Origin: Dasyornis broadbenti
Taxonomy: Eukaryota > Chordata > Aves > Passeriformes > Dasyornithidae
Assembly: GCA_013397935.1 (NCBI GenBank)
Contig: VZRN01003168.1
Location: 620,313-684,312, forward strand
Direction: 5' to 3'
Length of the DNA: 64,000 bases
A model generated the notes under the pieces. It saw only the letters and a program-made list of their open reading frames with translations. It was not told where the DNA came from and searched no databases. Position numbers and translations under genes: made by a program. Positions 31,733 to 44,252 of the stretch are shown here, piece after piece; within the stretch, counting starts at the first letter, position 1; the number at the start of each line of letters is the position of its first letter.

Positions 31733-33941
31733 CATTTGCCTCGCAGCAAGGCCAAGGCACTCCAGTGCCATAACACCTCAGGGAATTCAAGTCTGTGAGT
31801 CCTGGGAAGGCACCAGTCCCCTCCATCCAGCCCAGAGCAGGGTTTTTCATGCCATGCTGGCAGTGTGAGCTACACCAGCCACGGTGGGGCAGAAGAGATG
31901 AAAATTTCATTAGCATTGTCCACCCCTCTTCATCTGTCCAGTAAATCCTACCTAAACCAGTGTAGGGAGAGAAGCTGGTTTTTCTTTTTCTTCCTTCAGC
32001 CTCTTAGACTCTCCTCTCCCTTTGCAATGCTGTCCTCAGCCTCCACATTCCCACCCATCCGGGAAGTTGCTGGTGATGTCATTTTATTTTTCCTTTTTGG
32101 CTTCCAGGTTGCGAGTGAGGCTGGCAATCCTCTCCCCTTCCTGGGTAAAGAGGCTTTTTTAATTCTTTTTTTTTTTTTTAATTTTCATTAATTTCTCTTG
32201 TATGCTCACGAAATGATCATGTCTGAGAAATCCCATCACTCCATCAGCCTGAGGATTTTCTACCCATTTCTGTGCATTAGGTTAATGGAAAATACAGTCT
32301 CTGTATAGCTGGAGGTTTATATCAGTTGCCTGCGAATTTGAATTCCCACGTGTACACACAGTTTTACTCTTTTCACTTGGGGAAAATGGAAACAAACCTC
32401 TTCATTTCTGCTTAAAATCATGTGAATCCATTTGTTTTGTTTTGTTTAGCAGAAATGAAGCATTTTGCTTGGGTCATGCTGACCTCATGCTCTGCCTATT
32501 TTCATTGCACAGGGACTTCATAAAAGTGCTTTCCAGTGTCTTAGACCTTTTTCTTCAGCCTGAGGCAATACTCCAGCATGGACAACATTTTCCTTGGTAT
32601 GCCCTAGACCTTGACTTGCACCATGTCCACGTTCATCCAGTAAAAGAGAGGAAGTGCCTGGCTGGGGGTAGATGGGAGCCTGATACCATTAAACCCAAAC
32701 ACAGATGGTCTCTGAGAGCTCAGAAAGATTCAGGTTAATTGTTATGGAAAAATACTCCACAAAAAAGAAAAAAAACAAAACCAAAAAACAAAAAACAACA
32801 ACAAAAACCAAAACAAACAACAACCCAAACCAAAAAAATTTTTTTTTTTTTTTAATCAAAAACCAAACCAAATCCAAACAAACAGAAACATTATTAAATC
32901 CAGGAATTTGAAAATGTTTCCTTTGGACTAGAAATACCAAAATAAGGTCTTTCCAGAGACATGTTTAAAGGGAGGGACAGCTATTCTGGAAACACTAATA
33001 TTTCAGACTGGTTTTGACTAATTTGGAAGAAAATAATGGGATTTTTCTGGGCCCACTGCTCTTGTTTCAACTGGCTGTAATGCAGCCCCACCTCCAGCAT
33101 CTCCAGACCTTCTGGGAGCTGGGCAATCCACATCTTTCATGAGAAACACAATTTTCCCAGGCTCTTTGGAGGTTGGCTCCTGTCCTGGTGGGTGCAAGAG
33201 ATGGAGCAAGTTTGAGGAAAGCACTGCAAGAAAAATGGGGAAAGAGGATCTGCGGAGAGCTTGTAGAGCCAAAAAGAGGAAATCGTGAGAATGGACTCCT
33301 CTTTGTCTGAAAGGGGAAGGCACAAGCTGAAATCCATGTGCACAGCTGAAGCCTGCACCAATGACACGTTCCCTTTCCAGGATCATATGAGAGGCATGAG
33401 TCACACGCTGTCCCCATCCCCACCTTGGAGGGATGAAGCGCAGCATCGCAGTTTGCAGTGCACTCGACTGGAAATAATCTCTTTGGGACAAAAGGCCTTG
33501 TTGGAAGCGGCTGCCATTTCCAAATGCCAGCATTTGGGAGCGTGCAAAGAATGACAGTCACAGGAACTGGGATTTGAGCAGGAAAAGCGGTGCCAAGTGC
33601 TATATTTGGGCATGATTATTGCTGTGTTTGTTATTATTATTATCACCACTCGAATTATAGTTCTGGTTGGAGACCATGCTTGAGATCAGATCTCCTTTTA
33701 GCAAGGGCTGTCTGCAAATATTGTGAGAGACAGTCCTTTCTCCCAGGGCAAAAATAAACAATGGTGTTAAAAAATATTCATTTTCAGTAACAGCAAGGTT
33801 GCTCTGTGTGTAAAAGAAGAAAGGACTTCAGGATATGCAAGAAAGTTCTGATAAGTGCAGCCCAAATCGTCTGTCTGAGAGACAGCTCCTCTTATCAAGG
33901 AGTTTTTTCTCCTAGTAGATAAGAAATAGTGAAGTATTGCC
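31733..33941. other. Gene-free unique and low-complexity sequence
   Basis: No gene is recognised. The stretch includes a T-run (about 32163-32179), three TTTTG units (32432-32447), a long A/CAAA-rich tract (32758-32886) and a short (TTA)n tract at 33629-33644. Two overlapping - strand frames of about 165 codons (33018-33561) have no domain and are treated as chance. Confidence 0.5.
32758..32886. repeat. A-rich low-complexity tract, (CAAA)n-like with T-run
   Basis: About 130 bp composed almost only of A and C in 'caaa', 'caaaa' and 'caacaa' strings, interrupted by a run of about fifteen T. It reads as Lys/Thr/Asn or Phe/Val/Leu peptides that are not genes. Confidence 0.95.
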
Positions 33942-34030
33942 ATCTCTTTCTGAGGCACAGGGAGATGAAGCAACTCAGTCCAAAACCCACCAGAAGATCT
34001 CCCTAAGATCAGCCTTCCTAGTTCAGAGGA
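33942..34030 (-). mobile_element. Possible MIR-like SINE fragment
   Basis: 'ctgaggcacagggagatgaag' followed by 'caactcagtccaaaa' resembles the reverse-oriented MIR block 'ctgaggcacagagaggtgaag' and 'gacttgcccaaggtcac'. Only this central block is convincing, so the borders are approximate. Confidence 0.45.
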
Positions 34031-34062
34031 GAAGGAGCCTGGTTTCTTCTAAGCTGGAGCTT

Positions 34063-34099
34063 GGTCAGTTTAGGTGGTAATGGTCAGTTTGGTCAGTTT
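34063..34099. repeat. GGTCAGTTT 9-mer repeats
   Basis: The 9-mer GGTCAGTTT occurs at 34063, 34082 and 34091, the last two directly adjacent. A further decayed unit 'ggtcccgta' begins at 34100 and runs into the hairpin. Confidence 0.8.
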
Positions 34100-34105
34100 G
34101 GTCCC

Positions 34106-34132
34106 GTAATCAAAACAGGAGGTTTTGATTAC
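34106..34132. repeat. Perfect 11-bp inverted repeat with 5-base loop
   Basis: The arms GTAATCAAAAC and GTTTTGATTAC are exact reverse complements separated by AGGAG. The hairpin is directly downstream of the GGTCAGTTT repeats. The arms carry ATCAAAA/TTTTGAT, similar to TCF/LEF-type cores. No gene or transposon border explains it. Confidence 0.9.
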
Positions 34133-34954
34133 AGATGTCACTGCCCAGACCACCTGACCCAGGAGAATCCAGCTCTTAAAGACAGGCTTTCATGGGGACA
34201 CGCTAAGGGAATCTGGTTGGGCTGGTGTCCTTAGGGATGCCATGCCAGTCACAGCCCAGTTGGTGTTTCCAGGGATTACTTTAAAACAGGTATTTGTTTT
34301 CTAGGGCACAGAGTATTGGGGTGTAAGGGAGAACTTACAGTGCCTACAGTGACACAGGGACAGGACTCAAGTGAGCAAATACAATCACTGTGTGGCATTC
34401 TTTCCATCCCACACTTTCCCAGTGGGTTTCCAGCCACTCCTCCTCAAGGCATGGATCTCTCACAGAGCTCTGTCATATCTGCCTGCCCCATGTGGGGACA
34501 TCTCAAGTGACAAAAGACACCTCTGTTTAAGCAGCAGATCCTTTTCCATGTGCAGGTGTCTCCCGGTGTGGTGGATACCCAACCTCCCGTTACAGCCAAC
34601 AGAGACCTAGGGCCCCCTCAAGCCCTTGGAGCTACCAAGAACCAGGTGAGGTGTTCTGGCTTTCCTGAAACATCTAAGCAGCACAAATATGTAAGACATA
34701 AGATCTTCAGGAAATTTATTTCCTTTTGGAGTGGCAGCTGGAAGGTGGGAGGTACTGTCGGGCCGCACATATGGCACAGGACACCTCTGTTGGGAGCAGA
34801 ATTGTGTCCCTAACCTCTGAGATAAATCCCACCCATCCAGTGTATCTTTTCCTGTTGGACCTTTAAAAATCTCTCATCATCTTTCTTACGAGCTCATCTG
34901 TTCTTGTGACTGTTTTCCAGCAGCATCCCAAATGACCTTCCAAAGGAAAAGGAT
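34133..34954. other. Gene-free unique sequence
   Basis: No gene or repeat is recognised. Confidence 0.5.
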
Positions 34955-35086
34955 CTGTTTCACGGGTGAGGGAAGTGTGGCACACAGAGAGGTGAGCTGA
35001 GATGCCTGTGGTCATCCCAAAGACAGAGCTGGGAACAAAGCCCAGTTCTCTTAACCATCAGTCCAGGCCCTCTAACCACGAGGTGT
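34955..35086 (-). mobile_element. MIR-like SINE (reverse orientation)
   Basis: A good match to reverse-oriented MIR: 'tttcacgggtgaggga', 'ggcacacagagaggtgagc', 'ggtcatcccaaagacagag', 'ctgggaacaaagcccag' and 'ctcttaacca'. The order is that expected for MIR from the core domain to the tRNA-related head. It is old and diverged. Confidence 0.75.
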
Positions 35087-38000
35087 AGCTCTGTGTCCCA
35101 GACTCTGATCCTCAGATCCAGCACAGGAGTTAGGGCACTCCAGCTGCTGACTGAGGGCTTCCTTTTTTCCCGTAACCGGAGGTTGAACAGTAGTGAAGTT
35201 TCCAACATTCAGTTTACCTAAGCCCAGCCTCAGTCCTGAAGTGACTGGAGGACAGATGTCCATCTCATTAACATTTTGGGACCCTCAGGGGAAGGTTTGG
35301 ACCACGTGACCATATGACACTGCTTTGATGCACCCGGCATTCCCACTCCCGTTTGCTGCCGGGCTCTGAAAATTTGAAAATTCTCTCTGCCCGTTCCCCC
35401 TCCTGGCTGTGTGCATTGATATTCTCCTCCATCCCAGTGCACTGATGTGGCTCTGTGCACTGAATTTCAATTAGTGAGTAGGGGGTACAGTCCTCATGCA
35501 GAAATCCATTAGAAGCTGCTTGCTATTGAAGAGCAGTGAGCAGATAAATGTGATTGTCTACAAGTCTGAAAACAAAGGGAATGTGCTGTGATTTTACTGG
35601 AAGAAAGGTACTGTCAGTGGAAAAGGTTCAATATAAAAACTACTCTCGGCTGCTGCATTGAAAAGTCTGGGAAAATTGAGATGAATAAGGAAAACAATTT
35701 AGCTAGGAGGGGGAAAATAAGGGAGGAAAAAAAGGACCTTTCTTTTATTAAATTACAGCTGTAGTTTTCCTTTTTAAAAAAAAAAAAAAAATCGTGGGAT
35801 GGTTGAGAGAAAGGTCAGGAGCCTCATTCTTCAAAGCTGGTGTCCAAGCCCCACACACAGCAGTTCAGAGCAGAAGCTGCCTTTTCACACTGTGTTCCTA
35901 AAGTGCCAGACATTCCTGGGGCTTCCTGGGCAGCTCCCTAAGAATTTTCTGACGGATTCTCTCAGCTTCAGCTGGAGCAGCCACTTTCCCTGGGTGCAGG
36001 TGAGTCACATGAAGCCTCCATAAAGACCTGTGGGTGGCTGAGTGTGAATGGAGGCACCGCATCTCATTATCCCTGTGGATCCAGCCCTTAGAATTCCACT
36101 CCTACCACCCTTATGGTGTGGAAGTCTCTTGAAGGGGATACCCAGTAGTAACCAACCCTACCTGCCTGGCCTCCAGCTGCCAATCCCTAAAGCAGCCTTG
36201 TGGTCCTGTAGATGCTGGGTCACATCCGCCAGCTCCTCGTGGATGTCTCAGACCTGGGGCACGTTTGAGCTCATTAATCAAGGTCCTGAAGTGGAGTGAG
36301 AGTATTGCCACCTCCATCCCTAAACGTCTTTGGGCAGCTCATCTGGAAGAGTGAGGCAGAAAGCCTTGCCAGCAGCAATCCCCACAAGCTGTGCTGGCAT
36401 CTTCACCTGCAGGTCCTCAGAAAGGTGTGATACTCATGTAATTTTAGCTCTGCATAATGCATCTCAGTAATGGAAAAGCCCAGGTCCCAGGCAGGGCAGG
36501 AATAAGCCATAAACTGAGCCAGCCTCACCACTGCTTCACCTTCCTGTGCCCTCCAAATGTGAGATTTCAACTTTTCAGCGCCGCAGGCTCCATTTCCCAG
36601 CCTTCAAACAACAGCCATGGCACAACATGTCTGTCTCTAAGTATCACAGCTATAATTTACACTTTAGTGCAACCCTCCAGGGTTTTACAGAACCACTAAA
36701 TAGCAGGGATAGCTCTTTGGAAAGTGGAGGAGGTGTCTTCTGCACTGTGTCCTCCTTTGACTTTTCCACAGACCAGCAGGAAGGAATTCTGTCATTCCAA
36801 CACAAACTCTGTGCCCAAACCACACCATTTTCTGCATGGTCCCTGATGGTACCAGCACCAGTGCTTGAAACAGGAAACATGTGAAATGGGGAAGGAACCA
36901 CAGAATGAATGTAGAGACCTTGCTTCAGTGCCAGAGCATGTCCCTCCTGCCCTTTATTGCTGCTCTCACTCATGGTTGTGTGGCCTCGTTGCCTTGAGGC
37001 TCCCTGCCTTAACACATCCAGATCCTGCCAATCACCTCTTCCAAGCAGACACAAAAATCCCACGTAGGGTCCCTTCTTTCCTGTGGAGTTGGCTGGGACC
37101 AAATCCAGGAGCTGGATCCGCTTGGTTGTTTCAACAGCACAGAGGAACCCAGTGCCATTTGAGACACCCTTGCGTACCTGAAACATCTGCAAAGGACTTG
37201 CAGATGTGGCACATCATCTGTGAGAGGTCAGGAGCAGATGAAGAAGGTGGGAAGTCCCACTTTCGAGCAAATATCTGTAAAATTCAGAATCCTACACTAA
37301 AATATATAAACAGCTCTACAGTAGACACAGAAGTCCTAGACATCAGAATAAAAACATTGTGAACCCCTGTTGCTCTTCCTGCCTATTTCCCCATAGTTCT
37401 CTGCCCAAACCACATCAGATGATATCCATTTTCCCCTGACTTGTTAGACTTCTATTCACCTTCTGCATCACGTTCACATATCCCAGCCTTCCCTTCAGTC
37501 AGGGTAGGGTTACACATCTGCTCTCATTTCTTACACTTTCCCAGCCACGGAGCCTTTTCTGCAGGAATAAAGCTACTCCATGCCTCCATCCACATCCCAA
37601 TTCCTCCTTCAGGACACCCTGTTCCCTGCCTGCCAAGTCTTCACTCAAACACCTCCTTAAAACAGACATTGGCGTGCCTGTTTTAGGATGACACATCCCA
37701 TGATGGAAACAAACAAGAGGAAAAAGTTCAACAGAAACTAAATTTGGATCGGTGCACATTGTGTCACCACTTAAAGACCTGAAGACCTGGTGAGGCAGAA
37801 GGAGGGTCCAGCCTTTAGTGTTTTTGGTTTTTTTCCCCTCTGTTTTTGCAGAGAGCACAATTTAATGGGTGCTGATTTTATTTTAAAAATCATATGGTAA
37901 GAAATAAGAGTGTCCTGCAGGCTTAAATAAAAGCACTGAGAAACCCCTTGTGTGTGTGACTGATTGTTTTAGAAGGGCAGATGAGCAGTTGTGATCAGTC

Positions 38001-41000
38001 AGCTCATGGTTTCACCTTTCCCCCATGTATCAATCCATGGTGTGCCACATGTTTAGGCTCTTTACTGAAACAGAACAACCAGAAATGCTGTTGTTGTCTC
38101 CCATGGCTCTTTTTCTTTTCAACTGGACTATAGCAATGAGAGATAAAACTGGAATTGCATGGTGGCCAAAATATTGGAGTGACATGAAGTCATGTGGCAT
38201 TAATGGGCCAGAGAGCTTAATGCTAAACTTGTCCTTTAATCATTAATCATCTTGTAAATAGCATTAATCTGACTCTCGAAGGAATTACTCTGCAAAAGGC
38301 TTTGATCTCAGCCTTTTGGGGAATAAAGCCCCTTGGGAGTGATTTTAAAATCACTTTCAGTCTGTCAAAAATCATGAATTGAAGAGAACCAGCACCTCCA
38401 GTTGTTTTCACTGTGCTTTAAAATTGGACAAAGATTTGTTCAGAGTTAGCCAAAAAAGAGGAAATTGCAAACACCTGATTTCTCCCAATTTTATTCAAAG
38501 TTTTTATTTCCAGACATACTTTCAAGAGATTATGCCAACCTCCACTGCCTTATCCAAAGTCAGCTGTTCCAGCTTCCCAGAGCATATCACAAGTTGGCAT
38601 GAGGCAGAGATAAGCCTCACGGGAGGTCAGCAAGAGTTCAAAAGAGCAGAACGAGGACAAAAGGCAAGAAGGATCCACGATTAAAAAATGCAAAATGCAT
38701 GAGACTGAAGAGAAAGGCACATGAAGTGCAGCTGTATCCGCTCACTCTGAACCTTGTGGAAGGGCAGGTTGTCTAGACTGTGCAGCTGCAGGACTCCGTG
38801 AGGGATGGAGCCACATGTGATGGAGGAAGAGCAGCAGGAGAGCAGGGGAAGCGTGGCCTGGCAACAGCCCCTGCAATTCCCACCTGCCTCAACCATTTAC
38901 ATCCAGGGAGTTCTGTTTAAAAGAGATGCAACCAAGATTTTCACCGAAACACAGCATCCCACCAGCTTTGGGATTTCTGAGAGGCTGAAGATTATGAAAA
39001 GCTTCTCTCAGTAACTTTGAGAAACCGGAAAAAGGGTTCATGATTTCTGGTGCAGGCCCATCTCGTTGGGACATCCCTCTTAAATTTGTGCACACACCAC
39101 TCCACTGTCTCTATACTGCACACACACATCCCTCAGAGGCAAGAGATGTTCTTCATGGCTAAAGAGTTTTTTTATTTTAGATAAAAAATATGTAAAAAAG
39201 TAAAAAATCACGTGGCAAAGATGGACACAAAATGAGTCATGATGTAAAAGGAAGCACCTGAAAGGAAACTGAAACCAGCTGCTTCCTCCTTGTCACAGGC
39301 TGCAATGTGCTGCCGCACACCAGGGGTTGAGAGGAAAGTGAGAACTTGTCCTTTCTGCTCCATGGCCAGGCACATCCAGTGCTGGAACCCAAGTCCTGGG
39401 CCTCCCTGGAGGGGATGCTCAAACTCCATTTCCCCAGTCAGGGCTGTAGTTGCAGAAGTGAAATCAGATTAAATTCTGCTCTGCTTCAGCACAGGTGAAT
39501 GAAAGTATTGTATCAAAAAATACATGATGCTGCAAGTGATGGCAAATTCAGACCACAGGAAAAGTTCCCATAGAGAAGTGAAACTCAAATGTGTCGACCA
39601 GATCAGGCAGAAACACGCCAGCCTCCCCTGAAGTCATCAGACAGACATTTTCCCTTCACTGACACAGGAGAGGACAAATCTTCCCTGCTTCCCTGGTCCT
39701 CTGCTTGCCTATACAAAGCCCTGCAGCCCCGTAACTAAGATGACCTCATGAGGGAAAACTGGAATTTAAAATAAGAGATAAGTGAAAAAAATAAAACAGC
39801 CTTGGGGTTTTGTTTGTGGTTTGGCTCTGTGGATTTCCTTCAACTTTTTCAGAAGCCACAGTCTGCCTTAGTCCTGTGTGATTTCAGACACCACAGCAAG
39901 CCACCTGGAACAGAGGAAGCTCAGTCTGAATTTATACTCAGTGCAGAGCATCAGGGTCTCATGGGTCCTTGGTTTCTCTTCTCACCCCAAGATTGTCCCC
40001 TTCCTTCTACTCACCTAGTGACAAAACACCTCCCACCAATATGGAGGGTCAAAATTAAGAAGAAAAATTAAAATTGCATGGATTTTAGCAAGTGACTACT
40101 AAAAGATGCCTGCACCCCAGCTCTTAAAATGATTATTTTTCCAAATTCTTTTCCATCTGTGATCACTTGCTGAATTCATGCAGAATCCACGGTGAGCTTC
40201 TGCCCATCTGAAGCTCTGCTTCATGCCAAGACCACCCTCTCGGCCCAAGTCCCGAGCCTTTGAAGTGCCTGAGAGACCAAAGCCTCAGCATCATCCAGCC
40301 CTAACCCACATATTGCAAGGCTGGGTCTGGTAGGAAAATGATCAGAGGGAAAATGGATTCCCCATCCTCCTACAGAGGCACTGGTTGCTTTCTCAATTAT
40401 CTGAAGTTGTGAAGAAAAAGGACAGTTTACAATCCAAACCTTGGGTCACATTCGCGCGTGTTGCCTCCCTTTTCCTGTACATCCTTAGGGAAACATCACA
40501 GGGAAATATTCCAATTTCATTTGTCCACCAAGCTGAATATTGACATTTAACCCAAGGCCACGATTTGCTCCGAGCACTGACCAGCTTCCCACAGCTTCTT
40601 ACAGGAAGCTGCCACCACCTTCTAGCATCTTTCACCTTAATATTTACTCCTTTTCCTTCTGCTGACATTTCCTGGCTCTGCACCTTCCACATGACTCAGA
40701 GATTTCCCGGACCCCGACTCGGCGGTGACATCAGCTCTGAGAGCTGAAATTAATAAACACCACTCTTTCTGTCAAACTGTGATTACGGGGGAGGCAGAGA
40801 GGAGGTTGTTTGGCTTTATTTTTTTTGAGTGAGGATGTTGAGTTTCCTCTAAAACCATATTTGGACCTGAGCTGCAGCACGCCTGCTGTAAGGAATCACT
40901 GTGATTTTAATGACCAAAGGAGAGAAAGTGGATCACAGGGCTTTGTTTTGGTCCCGGGTATCTCAAGGGACAAAAGCATGTGTAAAGTAAACTGTGCTGC

Positions 41001-41308
41001 AGAACACCTGGTATAGACATAAGGCAAAAGTCCAACAGAGCTTCGAGGTGATTTCCATGTCCTGAAGTCACCTCTGAGGGTGACTTCATCTCCAGGAGAC
41101 TCAGCGACTTGGAAAAAAAAAAAAAACAAAACAGTAAAGATATTTCAGACATGCCCAGCATCTGCCGGCTCAAGCAAACATCAGTAACTCTATAAATACA
41201 TCTGCTTTCCCTGCTTGATGTTGTACATTCACTTTTTACTTTTAAAAGAAGCAAGTATCTCATGCTACACAGGCAAGGTGAAGCAGAGCTGGGGCAGTGT
41301 GTGAATGT
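35087..41308. other. Gene-free, largely repeat-free sequence (6.2 kb)
   Basis: No gene, CR1 or SINE is recognised. The stretch has A-runs (35776-35791 and 41113-41126) and TAAT-rich DNA near 38220-38270. Long frames on opposite strands at 36650-37362 overlap each other almost completely and cannot both be real; neither has a domain. Confidence 0.5.
35776..35791. repeat. Poly-A tract (16 A)
   Basis: A simple homopolymer run with no recognisable retroposon upstream. Confidence 0.9.
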
Positions 41309-41446
41309 CAGAGACTCACAGAAAGGTTTGAGTTGGAAGGGACACTAAAGATCATCCAGTTGCAATGCGCTGGCATGGGCAGGGATGCCACCCACTAGAT
41401 CAGCTTGCTCAGGGCCCCATCCAACCTGGCCTTGAACACTCCCATG
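41309..41446 (-). mobile_element. CR1 LINE, 3'-end fragment
   Basis: Reverse-oriented CR1: 'gactcacagaaaggtttgag', 'ttggaagggacactaaag', 'atcatccagttgcaatg', 'ggcatgggcagggatgcca', 'cttgctcagggccccatcc' and 'aacctggccttgaacactcc'. About 140 bp remain. Similarity stops at 'catgaaaatt'. Confidence 0.95.
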
Positions 41447-41618
41447 AAAATTCTCTGCACATCCAATATTGATACTGTTTATATTGGGTTTCAGCACAGC
41501 AAATTTTTTATCAGCTAAAACACAAGTCACCTAAAATCCTTCATTGTTTTGCAGATTCTCAGTTTCCACTGAGATTTACTTGAAATCACAACTTTTCTGT
41601 ATTTTTTATATTAATTTT

Positions 41619-41662
41619 GTGTGTGTGTATATATATATTTTTTTTTTTTAATTTTTTTTTTT
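41619..41662. repeat. Compound (TG)n(TA)n and T-runs
   Basis: Five TG units, five TA units and then two long T-runs separated by AA. The tract ends in 'ctttccag' and so imitates a splice acceptor, but the following sequence has no coding signal. Confidence 0.95.
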
Positions 41663-42088
41663 CTTTCCAGGGTTTTCAGGTTCACTTCTCCGATCTCTCA
41701 ATTCTTCAGCCAGAGTTCAAACAGAGCCACTTGCAACCACGTCACCTTTTCTTTCCAGGACAAGGTGCCACACCTGCAAGCACTACCTGGGGCTGTGACT
41801 CAGCTCTGCCAGGAGTCACGAGCCCCAGGGACTCTGCCAGGCCACAGGTAACACGTGTTCACGCAGGGGGTGCATTCTGAGCTGTCACAAGGATAAGGCA
41901 TGAACCTGTTGGAAATGCGAGCCAGGCATCTCCTGTTAGCACAGGAACCAACGAGATTACAGGGCTGGAGAGGTTCTTGCAGCAGTTCCGGGCTGCAACA
42001 GGTGACTTTTAATCTGGTTTATCAGCAGGCCATTGAATTTCAGAAAAGTAATTGAGTCTACCTCACCTCTTTATTAAAAAAAAAAAAA
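41663..42088. other. Gene-free sequence up to the assembly gap
   Basis: No gene is recognised. The last thirteen bases are A, so the assembly enters the gap within a homopolymer. Confidence 0.5.
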
Positions 42089-42149
42089 NNNNNNNNNNNN
42101 NNNNNNNNNNNNNNNNNNNNNNNNNNNNNNNNNNNNNNNNNNNNNNNNN
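42089..42149. other. Assembly gap (61 N)
   Basis: A run of 61 unknown bases flanked by A-runs on both sides (42076-42088 and 42150-42158). The flanks show that a poly-A or A-rich tract defeated assembly. The true length is not known from the sequence. Confidence 0.99.
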
Positions 42150-44054
42150 AAAAAAAAAGAAAACTAAAAAAAAAAGATCAGACTTCATAACATAAGCAAG
42201 ATGTTATGAGAAACGCCCCGGAGTTCTGGTAGAGATATTTGTTTTTTCAGCCTGGATTTCTCCCTTTTTTTTTCCATTTTTTTTCCTTTTAGGGTGTGTT
42301 TTTTAATCTTTTAATAACTCTGTCTGGAATTACTTCTCTGTGAAAACTGCCACCCTGCTCATAAAAGGTAGAAATAATGTTCTAAGCAAATGCAAACAGG
42401 TACCTTTTCAATGTCTAAACTATTTGGGGAATTTGGGGTTGAGGGATCAGAGCAGACATGTCCAGGTGGGGAAATCCTGCTTGGTGTTTGAAGGGGAGAT
42501 TTTGGCTGATATCAAACTTTCAGGGCAGGGATTTTGGGCTGGCTTTTCCTCCAGGGTTGGTGTTTTATTGACCAGGCATGGCAACAATGGGTCAGCAGCA
42601 CCTCTGCCCCTCTGTCACAGATGCAGGCTGAAGAACCTCTCCCAGATGCTTCCCACATTTCTGGGATTGGACTTGAAGGTGACAAAACACCTCTTCAAAG
42701 CTTGCAGAGGTGAACCTGTCCTCTGCCCTGAGCCCTCTCAGCTCTCCCAGTTTATCCTCTCCAGTGTCTAATGTGGACACAACCACCCTAACATCAGTTG
42801 CTCATGGTCCTCCAGGTCCCCATGAATTTCTGCAGTTTTCTTGCTGATGTTTAAGTTCAGTGCTTTACACTGAACAGCTGAGACCCAGTGTAGAAAAAAC
42901 AGGATTCAGAACAGCCAAGCAACTACGTCCAGAGCTGATGAACCTCACTTTCCAAACAGCTCAGAGCAAGACTTTCCCCCCAAGCCTCATCCTGTCCTGT
43001 GGTTATACTGTGACTCACAGCCACAGGTCATTGGAAGGTTTTCCTAGGAGAAGGCTCCCATGTTCTGCTCAGTCACTGCTGGCAGTGGCCCATGTGGATC
43101 GTCAAAATGATCCTGTACAGCTGCTTTCATGCTCATCCTGTTTTTACATGTTTGTTTCCGTGAATTTCAGGGATGACATTGGACTGATCCTCTCTCATCC
43201 CACTCTTGTGCTCATCCTGTGCACTGTGGGTTGGAACCAGAGACTGCAAACACAAGTGCTGTACTTATTGGTAGAAAACAACATGAAAATGGCTACTCAA
43301 GGGCCATGTAGCCCAGTATTTTGGTTGTATTTGGTTGACAGCAGTGACCTAAGGGAAAATATGACAAGATAAACATATGGTCACATTTTTCCTGAATGCT
43401 GTCCCAGTGAATTTGTGCAAATAACTTTCAAAACCCTGAAAGCAGCAGGACTTAGTCCGTGGCATATTTGGTGATGGAAAATATGTCTCTGTCAATGGAG
43501 AACATCTGTGGATAGACAGAGCTTTGCTTTTCATCCCCTGTGCTTTAAAAAGACCGAGGTGAAGGCGCTGCAGCTCCCAGAGTAGCACCACGGTAGGGGT
43601 GAAGGTCCCAGGGAAACAGGAGAGCAGCGCAAAGCAGAGGAAAACCTTGGATGCTAAAACTGTACCTTTTCTATGGTCAGATTTGAGTTATTTGGGGATG
43701 TCTGATGAGACCAGTACTATCAAATAAATTGGATTTTGCCTGAACAGTGTTACTGGAGTAACTCCGTGAAAGACAGTCCTGCTGCATGAGCAGCAAAGGG
43801 TGAATGCAGCTGTTTGATGTGCTGCATAAGAAACTCTTTGTGTCCCCAAAGGTAGTCACATCTGTGTTGTACGTCCTCATGGGCAGACCTTAGATTTTGC
43901 TGCCAGGTGTGTTGGTTATTTTAGCGTTTGGCTGCAAACTTCCCAGAAGAGGGGCTACAACGTGGCACTGACTCTTGGAAACAACAGAAAAAGAAGCCTG
44001 AGGCTTTAAAGACAACTGAATCCTTTTGGAATTTAAATGGTGTGGGGGAAAAAA
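42150..44054. other. Gene-free sequence after the gap
   Basis: The first few hundred bases contain A- and T-runs (to about 42290). No gene is recognised. A 170-codon + strand frame (42860-43372) includes the possible ancient repeat at 43300-43385 and has no domain. Confidence 0.5.
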
Positions 44055-44252
44055 TCTTGAGGAAGTGTGAAAAGGAATCTGTAACAGGCTCCCCATGAAA
44101 GTGGTGGAGTCACCATCCCTGTCAGTGTTCCAAAAACTGTGTAGATGTGGCACTTCTCAATATGGTTCAGTGGGCACGGTGGTGTTTGACTGAAGGTTGG
44201 ACATAATGATCTTGGAGGTCTTTCCCAACCTAAATGATACTGATTCCACGAC
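44055..44252 (+). mobile_element. CR1-type LINE 3'-end fragment, diverged
   Basis: Blocks 'gaggaagtgtgaaaaggaat', 'gtggtggagtcaccatccc', 'gtgtagatgtggcacttc', 'gttggacataatgatcttgg' and 'aggtctttcccaacctaaatg' are in the order expected of a CR1-related 3' end. The terminal repeat is decayed ('atactgattccacga'). Confidence 0.85.

Noticed and set aside
33018..33561. Two overlapping - strand frames of 171 and 164 codons
   Set aside because: They are alternative frames of the same DNA with no domain and no splice or promoter support.
36650..37362. 180-codon - strand and 165-codon + strand frames
   Set aside because: They overlap over most of their length on opposite strands and neither looks like a protein.
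41640..41700. T-rich tract ending in 'tttccag' as a splice acceptor
   Set aside because: The tract is the end of a compound microsatellite, and the following sequence shows no recognisable exon or donor.
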